Source of the DNA: Euleptes europaea
Lineage: Eukaryota; Chordata; Lepidosauria; Squamata; Sphaerodactylidae
Direction of reading: 5' to 3'
DNA: 64,000 bases
Assembly (NCBI RefSeq): GCF_029931775.1
Contig: NC_079312.1
Coordinates: forward strand, 132,851,872-132,915,871
The notes under the pieces were generated by a model. That model made no database searches. It had not been told where the DNA came from and saw nothing but the letters and a program-made list of their open reading frames with translations. Below, piece by piece: positions 1 to 9,437 of the stretch. The stretch's first letter is position 1. The number at the start of each line of letters is the position of its first letter. The position numbers and the translations under genes are program-made.

Positions 1-154
1 CATATGGTTGTGGGGAAAGTGAGGGGGAAGCCCAACTCACTAAGAAGTCATGTGTAGTTTGCACCTTAGCAATGTGCCAAGTGGGAGAAGGTAGAAAAAT
101 CCTGTTTCTAGTAGAGTATCTAGTGAATGGGGGGGGGGGGTTTCTGAGAAAGAA

Positions 155-373
155 TGTGTGTGTGTGTGTAATGTGCCTTCAAGTCGCAGCCAACTTATGG
201 TGACCCCTTTTGGGGTTTTCATGGCAAGAGACTAACAGAGGTGGTTTGCCAGTGCCTTCCTCTGCACAGCAACCCTGGTATTCCTCGGTGGTCTCCCATC
301 TAAATACTAACCAGGGCTGACCCTGCTTAGCTTCTGACGAGATCAGGCTAGCCTGGGCCATCCAGGTCAGGGC
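155..373 (-). mobile_element. 5S rRNA-derived SINE (5S-Sauria-like), complete
   Basis: The reverse strand carries the 5S-like internal promoter part (GATCTCGTCAGAAGCTAAGCAG type) and the tail ending in (CA)n. It is flanked by a 12-bp direct repeat CTGAGAAAGAAT at 144-155 and 374-385, which marks it as a true retroposition event. Confidence 0.85.
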
Positions 374-401
374 CTGAGAAAGAATACTGGTGGTCTTTGA
401 C

Positions 402-529
402 ATTTAAATTGTGGAACTCCCTGCCCCAGGATGTGGTGATGGCTGCCAACTTAGAAGGCTTTAAGAGGGGAGTGGACATGTTCATGGAGGAGAGGGGTAT
501 TCATGGCTACTAGTTAAAATGGATACTAG
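402..529 (+). mobile_element. CR1 LINE 3' fragment
   Basis: It matches the reverse of the CR1 piece at 16156-16498 (AATTGTGGAACTCCCTGCCCC, GGGGTATTCATGGCTAC). It is cut off by the MITE at 530. Confidence 0.75.
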
Positions 530-720
530 TAGGGTTGCAAGGTCCCTCTTCGCCACCAGCGGGAGATTTTGGTTTGGGGAGGGACCAAAGCCATAGAGTC
601 CAATTGCCGAAGTGGCCATTTTCACTATCGCATTGAAGTCCCTCCCCTCCCCAAACCCCACCCTCCTCAGGCTCCACCCAAAAACCTCCCACCGGTGACA
701 GAGGGACCTGGCAACCCTAG
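530..720. mobile_element. Palindromic MITE (TAGGGTTGC ends)
   Basis: The ends read TAGGGTTGC and GCAACCCTA. The left half is the reverse complement of the right half (both carry the CCTCCCCAAACC arm), so this copy is an inverted dimer of one end of the roughly 200-bp MITE found whole at 28863-29070. Confidence 0.7.
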
Positions 721-818
721 TTAAAAAGGTTCTGTGGATGCTCTCTTGCACTGTAAATATAAAATATTTAGTGGTATATGGAGACTTTTATTTTTTTTTA
801 ATGAAGTCTACCCATGCT

Positions 819-820
819 TG

Positions 821-860
<40 letters not shown>

Positions 861-862
861 CT
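819..862 (+). repeat. (GT)n(GA)n microsatellite
   Basis: About 12 GT units run directly into about 8 GA units. Confidence 0.95.
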
Positions 863-1084
863 CCTTGTAGAGAGAGCAGTAGGGCTCACTGGACCTTGAG
901 ATCAATGAATAGCCTTTTTCCTGCTGGGATTATATAGCCATGGCAAGGCCTACTTTGTTTTCCCCCACAGTCGGTAGAACAATGTACAGTTCTAACTGTA
1001 TAGACTGTTTCATCTCAGAAATGTGGGAGAGCTGACCAGTTATGGTGATGGCTCCATCTCTCGGTTCTTTTCTTCATTCTGCAG

Positions 1085-1189
1085 CTACCCGCAATTCCCA
1101 GGCTGCCACCCAGACTCTGCTGAATGTCCCTTATGGGCCTGGAGAGGGAGAGAAACTTGATGTATATCTTCCTAAAGAGCCCTCTCAAA
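1085..1189 (+). CDS. AFMID: AFMID exon, N-terminal part of hydrolase domain
   Basis: The acceptor TTCTGCAG ends at 1084 and the donor GTAAGA starts at 1190. It encodes [18 protein letters not shown] followed by [17 protein letters not shown], aligned to the human exon with VPYGDGEGEKVDIYFP. The first base completes a codon begun in an exon outside the window. Confidence 0.9.
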
Positions 1190-4100
1190 GTAAGAACACC
1201 AGGGATGCAGTGGAATGAAGGGGATGGGGAGAAGTGAAATGGTGATAAGGCTGATTGTAACTACAGATTTCCAGAAAGTTTAAAGCCATGGGGGGGGGAT
1301 TCCCCCCCCCCATGAAAAACAGAAATTAGAGGGGAAATGGAAATATATGCCATACTTTGCTGTCAAACCTAAACCTGTTTGGTTGCTGTAACACCATAAA
1401 ATGCATTATTTATAACTTAGCTAGCATATAAATTGTATTAATTGGAATATTTATGGAATTTACAAATGCTTTGTTAGTTTTCCATGAGCAAAATTGCAAG
1501 TAGACCAAATATTCAAACAAGAGAAACCTGCCAATTGCTATATCCCGTTATCTTACCACTTTTCACTTATTAAAAAAATAACTTTTTCACAACTTCCCCA
1601 AATTCTCCAAATTTTCCATCAGAAAAAATGAATGCTATACATTCTGAGTAACACCTCGTCTTAAAAACCATTTCATTCATTCCAGAAGGAGAAAAAAAAA
1701 CCATAGGAACTTTCCCCCGTGCTTTTCATAATTTCCCTATTTTTCCATTGGAAAAAAATGAAAAAACCTCCTGAGACTTTTTCAGACTATACATAATGAG
1801 TGCCTTGTCTTAAAAAGCAATTCACTATTTTCAAAAATAAATGTCATAGAATTTTTTTCAGTGCTCCCCAAAATGGTTTTCCATTGGAAAAATGGAAAAG
1901 AAATCCTCAGAGGAAAGGCGGGGAGTGACAAACACCCTTATTTATTCATTTTTCTTCTGGACTTTCACATCTCTAGTTGTGAATGAGAGCCATCCTGAAG
2001 AAAGAGAAGGAACAGTGAGTGGGCACTGCATTAGCTTTAGGGGGTGGGTTTTGCTGCCTGGTTACCCACTATATCTCTTTTCAGCCTTTCCCCTGGTCCT
2101 CTACATTCATGGTGGCTACTGGCAATTGCTGAGGTGAGTTGTGCTGTACGTTCCTTATGCAAAAGAGAACAGTGGCCCTCAACCTTTGCCCATGGGACTC
2201 AACTGGGAGACTTCCTCAGCCAACAGAACTCCCTCCCCCCCACCGCCTCCACATGGGATTCCTGTTCTCCCTGTTCATAGGGCTGGGATAATGGTAATGA
2301 TGAAAGGGTACCCTGTGACCATCTTTTCCTTTTTGGCTTCCCACTTCAAGCAAAGAAGTTTCAGGCTTTGCTGCATGCCCTCTAGCATCCCATGGCATTG
2401 CCTTGGCTGCAGTAGACTATGATGTGGCTCCCAAAGGTAAGTGATGGCAGTGGAAGAAGTTTCTCCCACTCCCTGTTCTACTTGGTGACAAACTTGGATT
2501 CTGTGCTTTTTGCTCAGGCAAGCTGGAAGAGATGGTCAGGCAGGTGCGGCATAGTGTGGCTTTTGCAGTTCAACAATATACAGGGATCAGGTAGGAGCTG
2601 CTTATATGCTCGTGCGGTGCTATGCGTCTGCATGAAGCAATCTGGAGAGGGGTGTCCTGGGGAGCACTCATATCCTCCCTAAGTCCATCAAGGGGCTGCT
2701 AGACACCTCTGCTACCACTTGAGTTCTGGCAGTGCAGTTCTAGCCTCACTGGCTCATTGCAACTCCATCTCATTTGCTCTTAGTGGTATTTATTTGCTTG
2801 GACATTCAGCGGGAGCTCACTTGGCAGCCATGGTGCTTTCCACAGACTGGACAGAGTTTGATGTTGTGCCAAACATCAAAGGTAACTGTTTGGGATTTTG
2901 AACCCTAATGAGGCATTTGAGTTGAATGAAATTAAATCTAGGGTGACATCTTTTGATTTTAGTAGTACGCAGGAGAGGGCATGGCAAGTTTGCTCTGTGG
3001 CTACTTATGGTTTAATCCCTTCTAAATCCATTCTTTTCATTTATGTCTTATGAAATGTCTTTCATTTAACGGTATATCAATATAGAAGAGCGTTTAAGTT
3101 GGCTAGGCTGAATGCATTCCTGTCTAGGGTTACCAAAGGATGCTTTGCAGGCATTCCCTATTCAGACAGAAGCTGCGTATGTGGGGATGGCCATACAGAG
3201 ACCCTGGAACATATTTTGCTGTACCGTTGTTGATGGGATGATCTGAGGTGAAAATATTTAGGGCAACTCCTACTTTATATATTTTATCTCTCCCCGCAAT
3301 GTTTAATTCAATTGTTGTTATTTGGTACCAATAAAAGAATCACATTATTAGTGGCTAACTTTTTGTGGGCAGTAATTAAATGTAAAAAGGGTTAATTTTG
3401 GGGGTTATATTAGTGTGATGCTGCTTGTGGCCTTTTGGCTGTTTAAGCAATATCATTTAAGTAAGTTTGGGATTTTGAATTCTGATATTCCACAGCTTCC
3501 CTTTGTGGCTCTATGGAATATTACATCAAGTGTCCTTAATGGTCAAAGTTGTTCCAGCATGACTTTTCCTTACTAAGGCTTTGTGGGTTTGTCCCAGCAT
3601 AGTGTAGTGGTTAAGAGCGGTGGTTTGGAGCGGTGGACTCTAATCTGGAGAACCGGGTTGGATTCCCCACTTCTCCACATTAGCAGTAGATGCTAATCTG
3701 GAGAACCGGGTTGATTTCCCCACACCTACACTTGAACAGCTGGGTGACCTTGGGCTAGTCACAGCTCTCTTATAGCTCTCTCAGCCTCACCTAGTGTCTG
3801 TTGTGGGGTGGGGGAAGGTGATTGTAAGCCGGTTTGATTCTCCCTTAAGTGGTAGAGAAAGTCAGTATATAAAAACCAACTCTTCTTCCTTTTCAGGAGC
3901 CTTTCTGGTGAGTGGTGTGTATGACCTGGAGCCTCTAATGAACACCTATGTCAATGATGTACTGCACATAAACTGGTGAGAGTTGTATCTTAGAACAGGA
4001 GTGCACGACTTATAGAGGCTAGCAAAATGGGGCTCCTTGAGACACTGTTCCTCCTATTCTTGCTTCAAAGCCTACTGTTGATAGCCCATAACAAATGAAT

Positions 4101-5934
4101 GGGTGGATCACCCATGTCTTTGTGGCCCAGGCATTGTGGCCTTTCAGCTCCCATATTCAATCCATGGAAGGTTGTTCGGCTTCCTGTCTGCTGAATACCA
4201 CTGGCTTAGGGCCTCACTTCACACAAACTGAACACAGATGTGGATTGTGGGCTGAAGATGCACATAGCCATGCTCATGCTCAAGTTTGAGTTCTGTTCCA
4301 TTTTATTCCCCTTAGTTGCTCCAAGATAAATAAGAGGCTTTTGTCTCCAAATATATACAGTCCCCACACTGCATGACTCTTCACTGTCCCACAGAATCTG
4401 TTGTCATGCACATGTTGCCAACTGTTCTCACATTTTCTCTGTTCACATTTTTCATCAGGACATACAATCTTTTTGCTTGACCACATACAGACATACACAC
4501 TAGGTTCTTTCATGCCCAAACACTCTGCTTTCTTTCTTGCACCTGTGAAGATAAATGCTTGTAAAAAAAGGTGTTCTGAGCAAAAACTGGTATCTCCTTG
4601 CTTTAACAGAACCTTTGCCCACTCCATCTGACTCTGGCCATTAACACATGGCTCAGTGCTCCTTGTTTAGTCCCTGATTATTCTCATGTTTTTTGATCCC
4701 GCTTTCCAGAAAACGTAGCGCATGGTGCGAAGGAGCTGGTAGGAGCCGCCATCGCTCTGCACTCCTCCACCCTGCCATCCCCCAGGTGGACGCGAGGGGA
4801 AACCGACAGTGGGTGGAGACGCGGGAGAGGGGGTGAGTGAGAGAGGGAGGCAGAGTCTTATTCTGATCTCTGCACAGTCTTACCTATTTGTCTTTCCCTA
4901 GGGAAGTGGTCCAGTCGAACAGTCCTTTGCAATGTGCCCCTAAGTTGAAGGGCAGGAAGGGTTGCCATGTACTAATTGCTGTGGCACAGCATGACTCTCC
5001 TGAATTCCACAGACAGTCCCGGGAGTACTTTGAGGTGTGTGTATATGGGTGAACCTCCACCATGCCTCCAAATCCCAGTTGCCTAGTCATAAAACAAATG
5101 TATTTCTAGACACGTGCAACTAATAGATTCAGGATAGTTTTGTTAAATGCCTTCTGCTTCCTCACAGGTTCTACGCACAACTGGCTGGAGTGCTTCTTTT
5201 CTGGATATTGCAGACACAGATCACTTTGACGTGGTTGAGAAACTCTCCCAGGAGGACTATCTCCTCACACAGGTATAGAAGTAACATGATGGCTGCTGCT
5301 TCAGGCAAAGCGCACCACCATGTCTCTCAAGAATCAGTGATTAATTTGTGTGGCATTGAGAACTGGTCCAGGTAGCAAGTAGCAAGCAAGGCTTCTGAAG
5401 ATGCTTGTACAAAATTATTGAACTTACAAGCCTTGCTATCAGTGTAAACAGTGACAACCAAGTGTCATCGGAAATGGAAGGGACAGTGAGGCCCCCTTCA
5501 CACAAAAACCCTGCACCATATGAGCTGCTTTCCTGAGTGATGTGATTCCATGTTGCTAGATTATTCTCACACATTGATGGTCTATGTGGTGGTGATGATC
5601 CCAAGATCTAGTTCATCCATGTGTTGCCATCCCTACCAATCAAGTAGGAAAGACCCCCCACAACTGGCCCTGTGGCTGGAATATTCATACGCACTCCCCC
5701 AGTGGCAGGGGATTGCCCCATAGAGAAGTAGCTTATGTGGTGTGGTATGAGAGTCAGACAGACAGACCCAACTCTGGTATAATTATTTGACTCTTGCATA
5801 TTTCTCTGCATTTCAAAGTAATTCATTTCTTTGCACTTTCTAAATGCTTGTACAGTCTGTTCAACAAAGACATATCTCTGAAGCGTGCTTTCTTGATGTT
5901 TCAGGTTATCTTGCATATGGTTTCAGAAGAGTGA
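1085..5934 (+). CDS. AFMID: AFMID, kynurenine formamidase (3' part, 8 exons)
   Basis: Arylformamidase hydrolyses N-formylkynurenine to kynurenine and formate, the second step of cytosolic tryptophan breakdown. Coding exons read 1085-1189, 2085-2133, 2351-2436, 2518-2590, 2784-2881, 3897-3975, 4902-5034, 5168-5272 and the last piece 5905-5934, all with AG/GT borders and compatible phases. The translation follows the human protein in order: [16 protein letters not shown], the oxyanion-hole HGGYW (exon 2085), the nucleophile elbow GHSAG (exon 2784), [11 protein letters not shown], the [10 protein letters not shown] aspartate (exon 4902) and the DTDHFDVVE histidine (exon 5168), so the Ser-Asp-His triad of this alpha/beta hydrolase is present. 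The first exons lie upstream of the window. Stop TGA is at 5932-5934 and an AATAAA at 6338-6343 is a good poly(A) signal. Introns hold LINE and SINE copies. The identity is secure; only the N-terminus is missing. Confidence 0.95.
1610..1905. repeat. Diverged AT-rich tandem duplication, AFMID intron
   Basis: Two to three diverged copies of a unit of roughly 130-150 bp containing TTTTCCATTGGAAAAA, CTCGTCTTAAAAA and CCATAGGAACTTT-like blocks. No coding potential is seen. Confidence 0.5.
2085..2133 (+). CDS. AFMID: AFMID exon with HGGYW motif
   Basis: The acceptor TCTCTTTTCAG precedes it and the donor GTGAGT follows. It encodes [20 protein letters not shown] forms the oxyanion hole in this family. 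Confidence 0.92.
2351..2436 (+). CDS. AFMID: AFMID exon (strand after HGGYW)
   Basis: It lies between the acceptor CTTCAAG and the donor GTAAGT. It encodes [20 protein letters not shown] and then [10 protein letters not shown], matching human GVAVVIVAYGIAPKG. Confidence 0.9.
2518..2590 (+). CDS. AFMID: AFMID exon (helix before nucleophile)
   Basis: The acceptor TTTGCTCAG and donor GTAGGA flank it. It encodes [20 protein letters not shown], equivalent to human DHMVDQVTRSVAFVQKRY. Confidence 0.9.
2784..2881 (+). CDS. AFMID: AFMID exon with GHSAG nucleophile
   Basis: The acceptor TGCTCTTAG and donor GTAACT flank it. It encodes [19 protein letters not shown] and then [14 protein letters not shown]; the serine of GHSAG is the catalytic nucleophile. 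Confidence 0.95.
3000..3350 (+). mobile_element. LINE fragment (CR1/L2-like C-terminus)
   Basis: A reading around 3130-3230 gives [20 protein letters not shown] followed by HILLY, the Cys/His-bearing end found in non-LTR elements. A related piece lies at 26001-26258. It is old and interrupted. Confidence 0.55.
3594..3890 (+). mobile_element. tRNA-derived SINE (family A)
   Basis: The head AGTGTAGTGGTTAAGAGCGG is a Pol III A-box region and GGTTGGATTCC is the B-box region. The tail runs GTAGAGAAAGTC...ACCAACTCTTCTTCC and ends 6 bases before AFMID exon 3897. Copies of the same family lie at 28369, 34648, 35700 (-) and 53506 (-). Confidence 0.85.
3897..3975 (+). CDS. AFMID: AFMID exon [11 protein letters not shown]
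   Basis: The acceptor TTTTCAG ends at 3896, with its pyrimidine tract supplied by the tail of a SINE directly upstream. The donor is GTGAGA. It encodes [19 protein letters not shown], matching human FLVSGVFDLEPIVYTSQN. Confidence 0.92.
4902..5034 (+). CDS. AFMID: AFMID exon with catalytic Asp
   Basis: The acceptor TTTCCCTAG ends at 4901 and the donor GTGTGT starts at 5035. It encodes [20 protein letters not shown]; the aspartate in HDSPEF corresponds to the triad acid in human GQFDSPEF. Confidence 0.92.
5168..5272 (+). CDS. AFMID: AFMID exon with catalytic His
   Basis: The acceptor CCTCACAG and donor GTATAG flank it. It encodes [20 protein letters not shown]; the histidine of DTDHF completes the triad (human DVDHFEIVE). 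Confidence 0.92.
5905..5934 (+). CDS. AFMID: AFMID last coding exon piece
   Basis: The acceptor TGTTTCAG is followed by codons VILHMVSEE and TGA, equivalent to human IILKTIFQ-stop. It is short, but it is phase-compatible and in the right place. Confidence 0.8.
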   Translation, partial: VILHMVSEE

Positions 5935-6337
5935 TTGGTTGGAAAGCAACGAAGCTCTCAGCCCAAAGTTTTCTGCTCCATCTGTGAGCATACCTGCATC
6001 AGTCACACATGCTTGACTTTCCCCCCCAATGTCTTACTGTGGTGCCTTCACATTTCAAACTGAGATTGGCCTTCCTCTCATGCTCTCCTTTTTCAACTAC
6101 AGTTGTAGCCAGTCTGGAGTTGTTTTTTTGAGGGGTGGGTGGGGAAGGGAAATATCTGTTCTAATCTGAAGCATACATTTCCTGCTTGATTTTCTCCAAG
6201 GTATTCTTGAAGAGAACCTAGTTCCTTACACGTGAACTGCTTGAGTCACACATGGAGATAGTCTGTTAGAAGACTTTGGATTCCTCCCCCTGGTCCTGTG
6301 AAAAAACTCCTTCCTTCCAGCTTATTGAGAACATTAA

Positions 6338-6343
6338 AATAAA
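6338..6343 (+). terminator. AFMID poly(A) signal
   Basis: An AATAAA hexamer about 400 bases after the AFMID stop; it is the first canonical signal downstream. Confidence 0.5.
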
Positions 6344-6439
6344 ATTAGGGCATAAATTCCAGCTGCATTCATGTTATAAATCACTTCTTCCCAGGAGCTA
6401 GTCTGGAAATGAAGCTGAGCACATAATTGTTGCATAAAT

Positions 6440-6475
6440 CACTGTGTGTGTGTGTGTGTGTGTGTGTGAGTGAGT
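6440..6475 (+). repeat. (TG)n microsatellite
   Basis: A TG run directly abuts the BovB-type tail at 6476. Confidence 0.9.
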
Positions 6476-6590
6476 GTTAAGTGCCGTCAAGTCACTTCCG
6501 ACTCATGGCGACCCTATGAATGAAAGTCCTCCAAAATGTCCTATCTTTGACAGCCTTGCTCAGATCTTGCAAATTGAAGCATAAATCACT
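6476..6590 (-). mobile_element. BovB/RTE 3'-end fragment or SINE tail
   Basis: The sequence GTGCCGTCAAGTCACTTCC through CTTGCAAA matches the 3' end of the BovB copy at 24378-24490 and the tail of the 5S-derived SINEs. Confidence 0.75.
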
Positions 6591-6688
6591 ACTTTTCCTT
6601 ATTATACCAACTGTCAACTGAAGGATGTGTGTCTTTCACTTGTGGTACTAGCTGAACACTTAGCTGAAACCCTGGGTCCATATCACAC

Positions 6689-6898
6689 TGATGGCCCAGG
6701 CTAGCCTGATCTCGTCAGATCTCAGAAGCTAAGCAGGGTCAGCCCTGGTTAGTATTTGGATGGGAGACCACCAAGGAATACCAGGGATTCTGTGCAGAGG
6801 CACTGGCAAACCACCTCTGTTAGTCTCTTGCCTTGAAAACCCCATAAAGGGTCGCCATAAGTCGGCCGCGACTTGACGGCACTTCACACACACACAAT
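6689..6898 (+). mobile_element. 5S rRNA-derived SINE
   Basis: CTGATCTCGTCAGATCTCAG and TATTTGGATGGGAGACCACC are recognisable 5S rRNA segments (boxes A to C). The tail GCGACTTGACGGCACTT(CA)n is shared with the BovB 3' end. Confidence 0.9.
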
Positions 6899-7301
6899 AT
6901 GGTGGCAGATCATTAGTCCATTTAACTCTGTTACTGTTTACTCTGGCAAAGCATTTCTGTTTTTCCCAACTTTGTTAGCTGAATAATAATAATTTTTAAA
7001 AATCTGGAGATACCTGAGACTGGTGCCTCCTGCTCTCTAGCTGGGCCCTCACAAAATGTTTAGCAGGGTCAGGGACTGTTCCCTGTTCCTTCGCAGCATC
7101 ATTCAAAGGCAGTAAACTGGGTATGTGAGTGCTGCCCAAAGTATATCGAGGGTAGCAAAACTGCTAGAGTGAGGTGCATCTGCTCATTTTCGTAAAACTG
7201 AGAATGCTTCAAAAGGGATCTAGACCACGCTCTGAGCTACTGTAGAATCTGGTCCACATGTATAATGTTGTTGTTGTTTAATTTCCTCTGTCCTTGTAGA
7301 A

Positions 7302-7713
7302 CAGGGGTGGGGAACCTTTTTTCTGCCAAGGGCCATTTGGATATTTATAACATCATTCACGGGCCATACAAAATTATCAACTTAAAAATTAGCCAACCAA
7401 GCCCCAAGCAGGCAGCTGCCCCAGATGACCCCCCCCCAGCGCGGGCAAGCAGGCAGGCATCCAACCGGTGGCGCACTCGCCCACCTGGTGGCACAGGATG
7501 GTCTGTTGCACCAGCCGGGCCTAGCTGTCCAGCCACACGCAGGAGTTGCTCCTGCTCCGCATGGGCGGGGCTGGATTCTACAGCCGGCTCCTGCTACCTC
7601 CACCTGCAGGGATGAAATGAGGACACACTGGCTAAGAAGTCGCGCCCCCCACATGCATTCTGGCCCTGCCCCCTTTAACCCCTCCATTGTTGCCACTTCC
7701 ACCCCCAGCCCTC
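7302..7713 (+). mobile_element. hAT non-autonomous element, 5' part
   Basis: It starts CAGGGGTGGGGAACC and follows the complete copy at 35991-36691 until it stops at about 7713. The distal end is missing. Confidence 0.8.
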
Positions 7714-8742
7714 TTGTTATTTTCAGTAACTCTTATTTACTGATAAAGCAAATTAATCTTGTACACTAAATATTTACTTTGTATGTGTGTGTGGGGGTGT
7801 TGCCTCTATTTTTGCACTTGCACCACTACTAATGGTAACATTTTACAGATGAAAATGTGTATCTTTTTGTAACATCCCAAGGATCACTGCCCAAGGCCTG
7901 CCAACATTGTGCAAGTTTGGCCTGCTGTGTGTTTTATTTACTCTACATATCCACTGTTCAAAATATACCTCAGCAGTTCCGATGTGCGAAATGGCCAGCT
8001 ATGCACAGCACGGCTCCTTAGTGTGCAGGTGCGTCCATTAAACAATATGAATCAATTCCGCATGCTGAGATTTAAATTGCAGAGAACTTGAGGAGGGAGC
8101 AAAATGCTGAGGAATAAAACCTAAAAACAAAACCGCTTCAGTTAAGCCATTTTAAAAAGATGTGCCCAGAAGACAAAGGGACAGTGATTTCTGAAAGACA
8201 GGGACCAGAACATGGGCCAGGTGGAATGTGTGTGATCCTCTTTATGTTTTAAAAACCCCTAAAATTCTATTCCAACAAGTCAGTAATAGAACAGGTTTAC
8301 TCAGTGAGCAAAATAACCTTTTAGGGGTAAAGTATTATGGCTTTGAAGCACTACATTGAAACAGAGCTAATAACCCTGCCTGGTTTCCTTAAAGTACACG
8401 GTAATCTGATATAAAAATGGTAGCATTCAAAACAGCCTTGGCACCATTTCAGTCTTCCAGCAGGCTCTGCTGCTGATCTGAAAAGTCACAGTTCATGAAA
8501 AAAAAAAAACCCTACTGAAATAGCAATGCATTAGGAAACGGGATAGGATTCCGGCAGAGCTCACTGAGAACGGCGGATTCCTATCGATGGTAATTTACCA
8601 GCGATAGGAACCTGCCGTTCAATTTAATTTAAACCTGCTCCCGCCCCTGTTGAATTGCTACCAAGGACCCCTCGTACAGAACTGAACACTGCTTAGAAAC
8701 GTCAGAGCATTTCATTGCTTTTTGACTACGCTAGTAGAAAAG

Positions 8743-9055
8743 GGCAAGAGTCCAGTAACACCTTAAAGACTAAAACAAATATTTTCTGGTAGGGTAGGAG
8801 CTTTCGTGAGCCACAGCTCACTTCTTCAGAAGTATCTGAAGAAGTGAGCTGTGGCTCACGAAAGCTCATCCCCTGCCAGAAAATATTTGTGTCAGTCTTT
8901 AAGGTGCTACTGGACTCTTGTCTGAAGAAGTGAGCTGTGGCTCACAAAAGCTCATCCCCTGCCAGAAAATATTTGTGTTAGTCTTTAAGGTGCTCCTGGA
9001 CTCTGGCCCTTCTCTACTACTGCAGACAGACTTAACACGGCTACCCACTGTGAAT
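8743..9055. mobile_element. Fold-back dispersed repeat (GAAGAAGTGAGCTGTGG family)
   Basis: The arm CCACAGCTCACTTCTTCAGA at 8810-8830 is followed at once by its reverse complement and then by a second direct copy at 8921. Each arm also carries CCTTAAAGACTAA and TCTACTACTGCAGACAGAC. The far end reads ACACGGCTACCCACTGTGAA. It ends about 120 bp before the BIRC5 promoter. Confidence 0.75.
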
Positions 9056-9221
9056 TATTTTGACTACACTGTTGGCATCAACTGTTTCGGCCACACACTT
9101 TTTGCATCACTTCTGGTAAGCGCTGGTCCGTGAGGCCATATGAAACAAGACTCCCTGAAGGTTTTTTTTTTAAACATCTCTTTTTGCGTCACAGAGCCCC
9201 TCCAACGAGGTAGCCGCAGAG

Positions 9222-9240
9222 ACTACATCTCCCAGAATCC
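9222..9240 (+). promoter_or_regulatory. ZNF143/SBS-type site, BIRC5 promoter
   Basis: ACTACATCTCCCAGAATCC fits the ZNF143 (Staf) consensus ACTACAATTCCCAGAATGC in most positions. A second, partial site (ATATCCCAAGATGC) lies at 9261-9274. Such sites mark CpG-type vertebrate promoters. Confidence 0.7.
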
Positions 9241-9293
9241 TCGGCGTTAGCAGGCGCCGCATATCCCAAGATGCTCCGCGGGTTTGTCTGCTA

Positions 9294-9312
9294 TTTCCCG
9301 CTGCCGTTTGAA
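9294..9312 (+). promoter_or_regulatory. E2F site plus CHR element, BIRC5 promoter
   Basis: TTTCCCGC at 9294-9301 is a canonical E2F site. Five bases later TTTGAA at 9307-9312 is the cell-cycle homology region (CHR) sequence. Survivin is a classic CDE/CHR gene repressed by DREAM in G0/G1, so the pairing fits G2/M control. The CHR overlaps the first ATG (9312), arguing that translation starts at 9330. Confidence 0.7.
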
Positions 9313-9329
9313 TGCTGCCGGATTTCGTG

Positions 9330-9437
9330 ATGGCTTCCCAGCTGCCGGAGTGGGCGAAGCTGTTCCTGGCAGAGCATCGCGTCGAGACTTTCGCACAGTG
9401 GCCTTTCAAGGATGGCTGCCTTTGTACTCCGGAGCAA
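9330..9437 (+). CDS. BIRC5: BIRC5 exon 1
   Basis: It runs from ATG at 9330 to CTPEQ, then the donor GTAAGA. If the ATG at 9312 were used, six residues (MLPDFV) would be added. Confidence 0.9.

Noticed and set aside
6689-6898. 5S rRNA genes (here and at 155, 22582, 37634)
   Set aside because: Only part of 5S is present, joined to a SINE tail with flanking target repeats; these are retroposons.
9312-9329. BIRC5 start at ATG 9312
   Set aside because: Weak context, overlaps the CHR element; the next ATG at 9330 matches the known N-terminal length.
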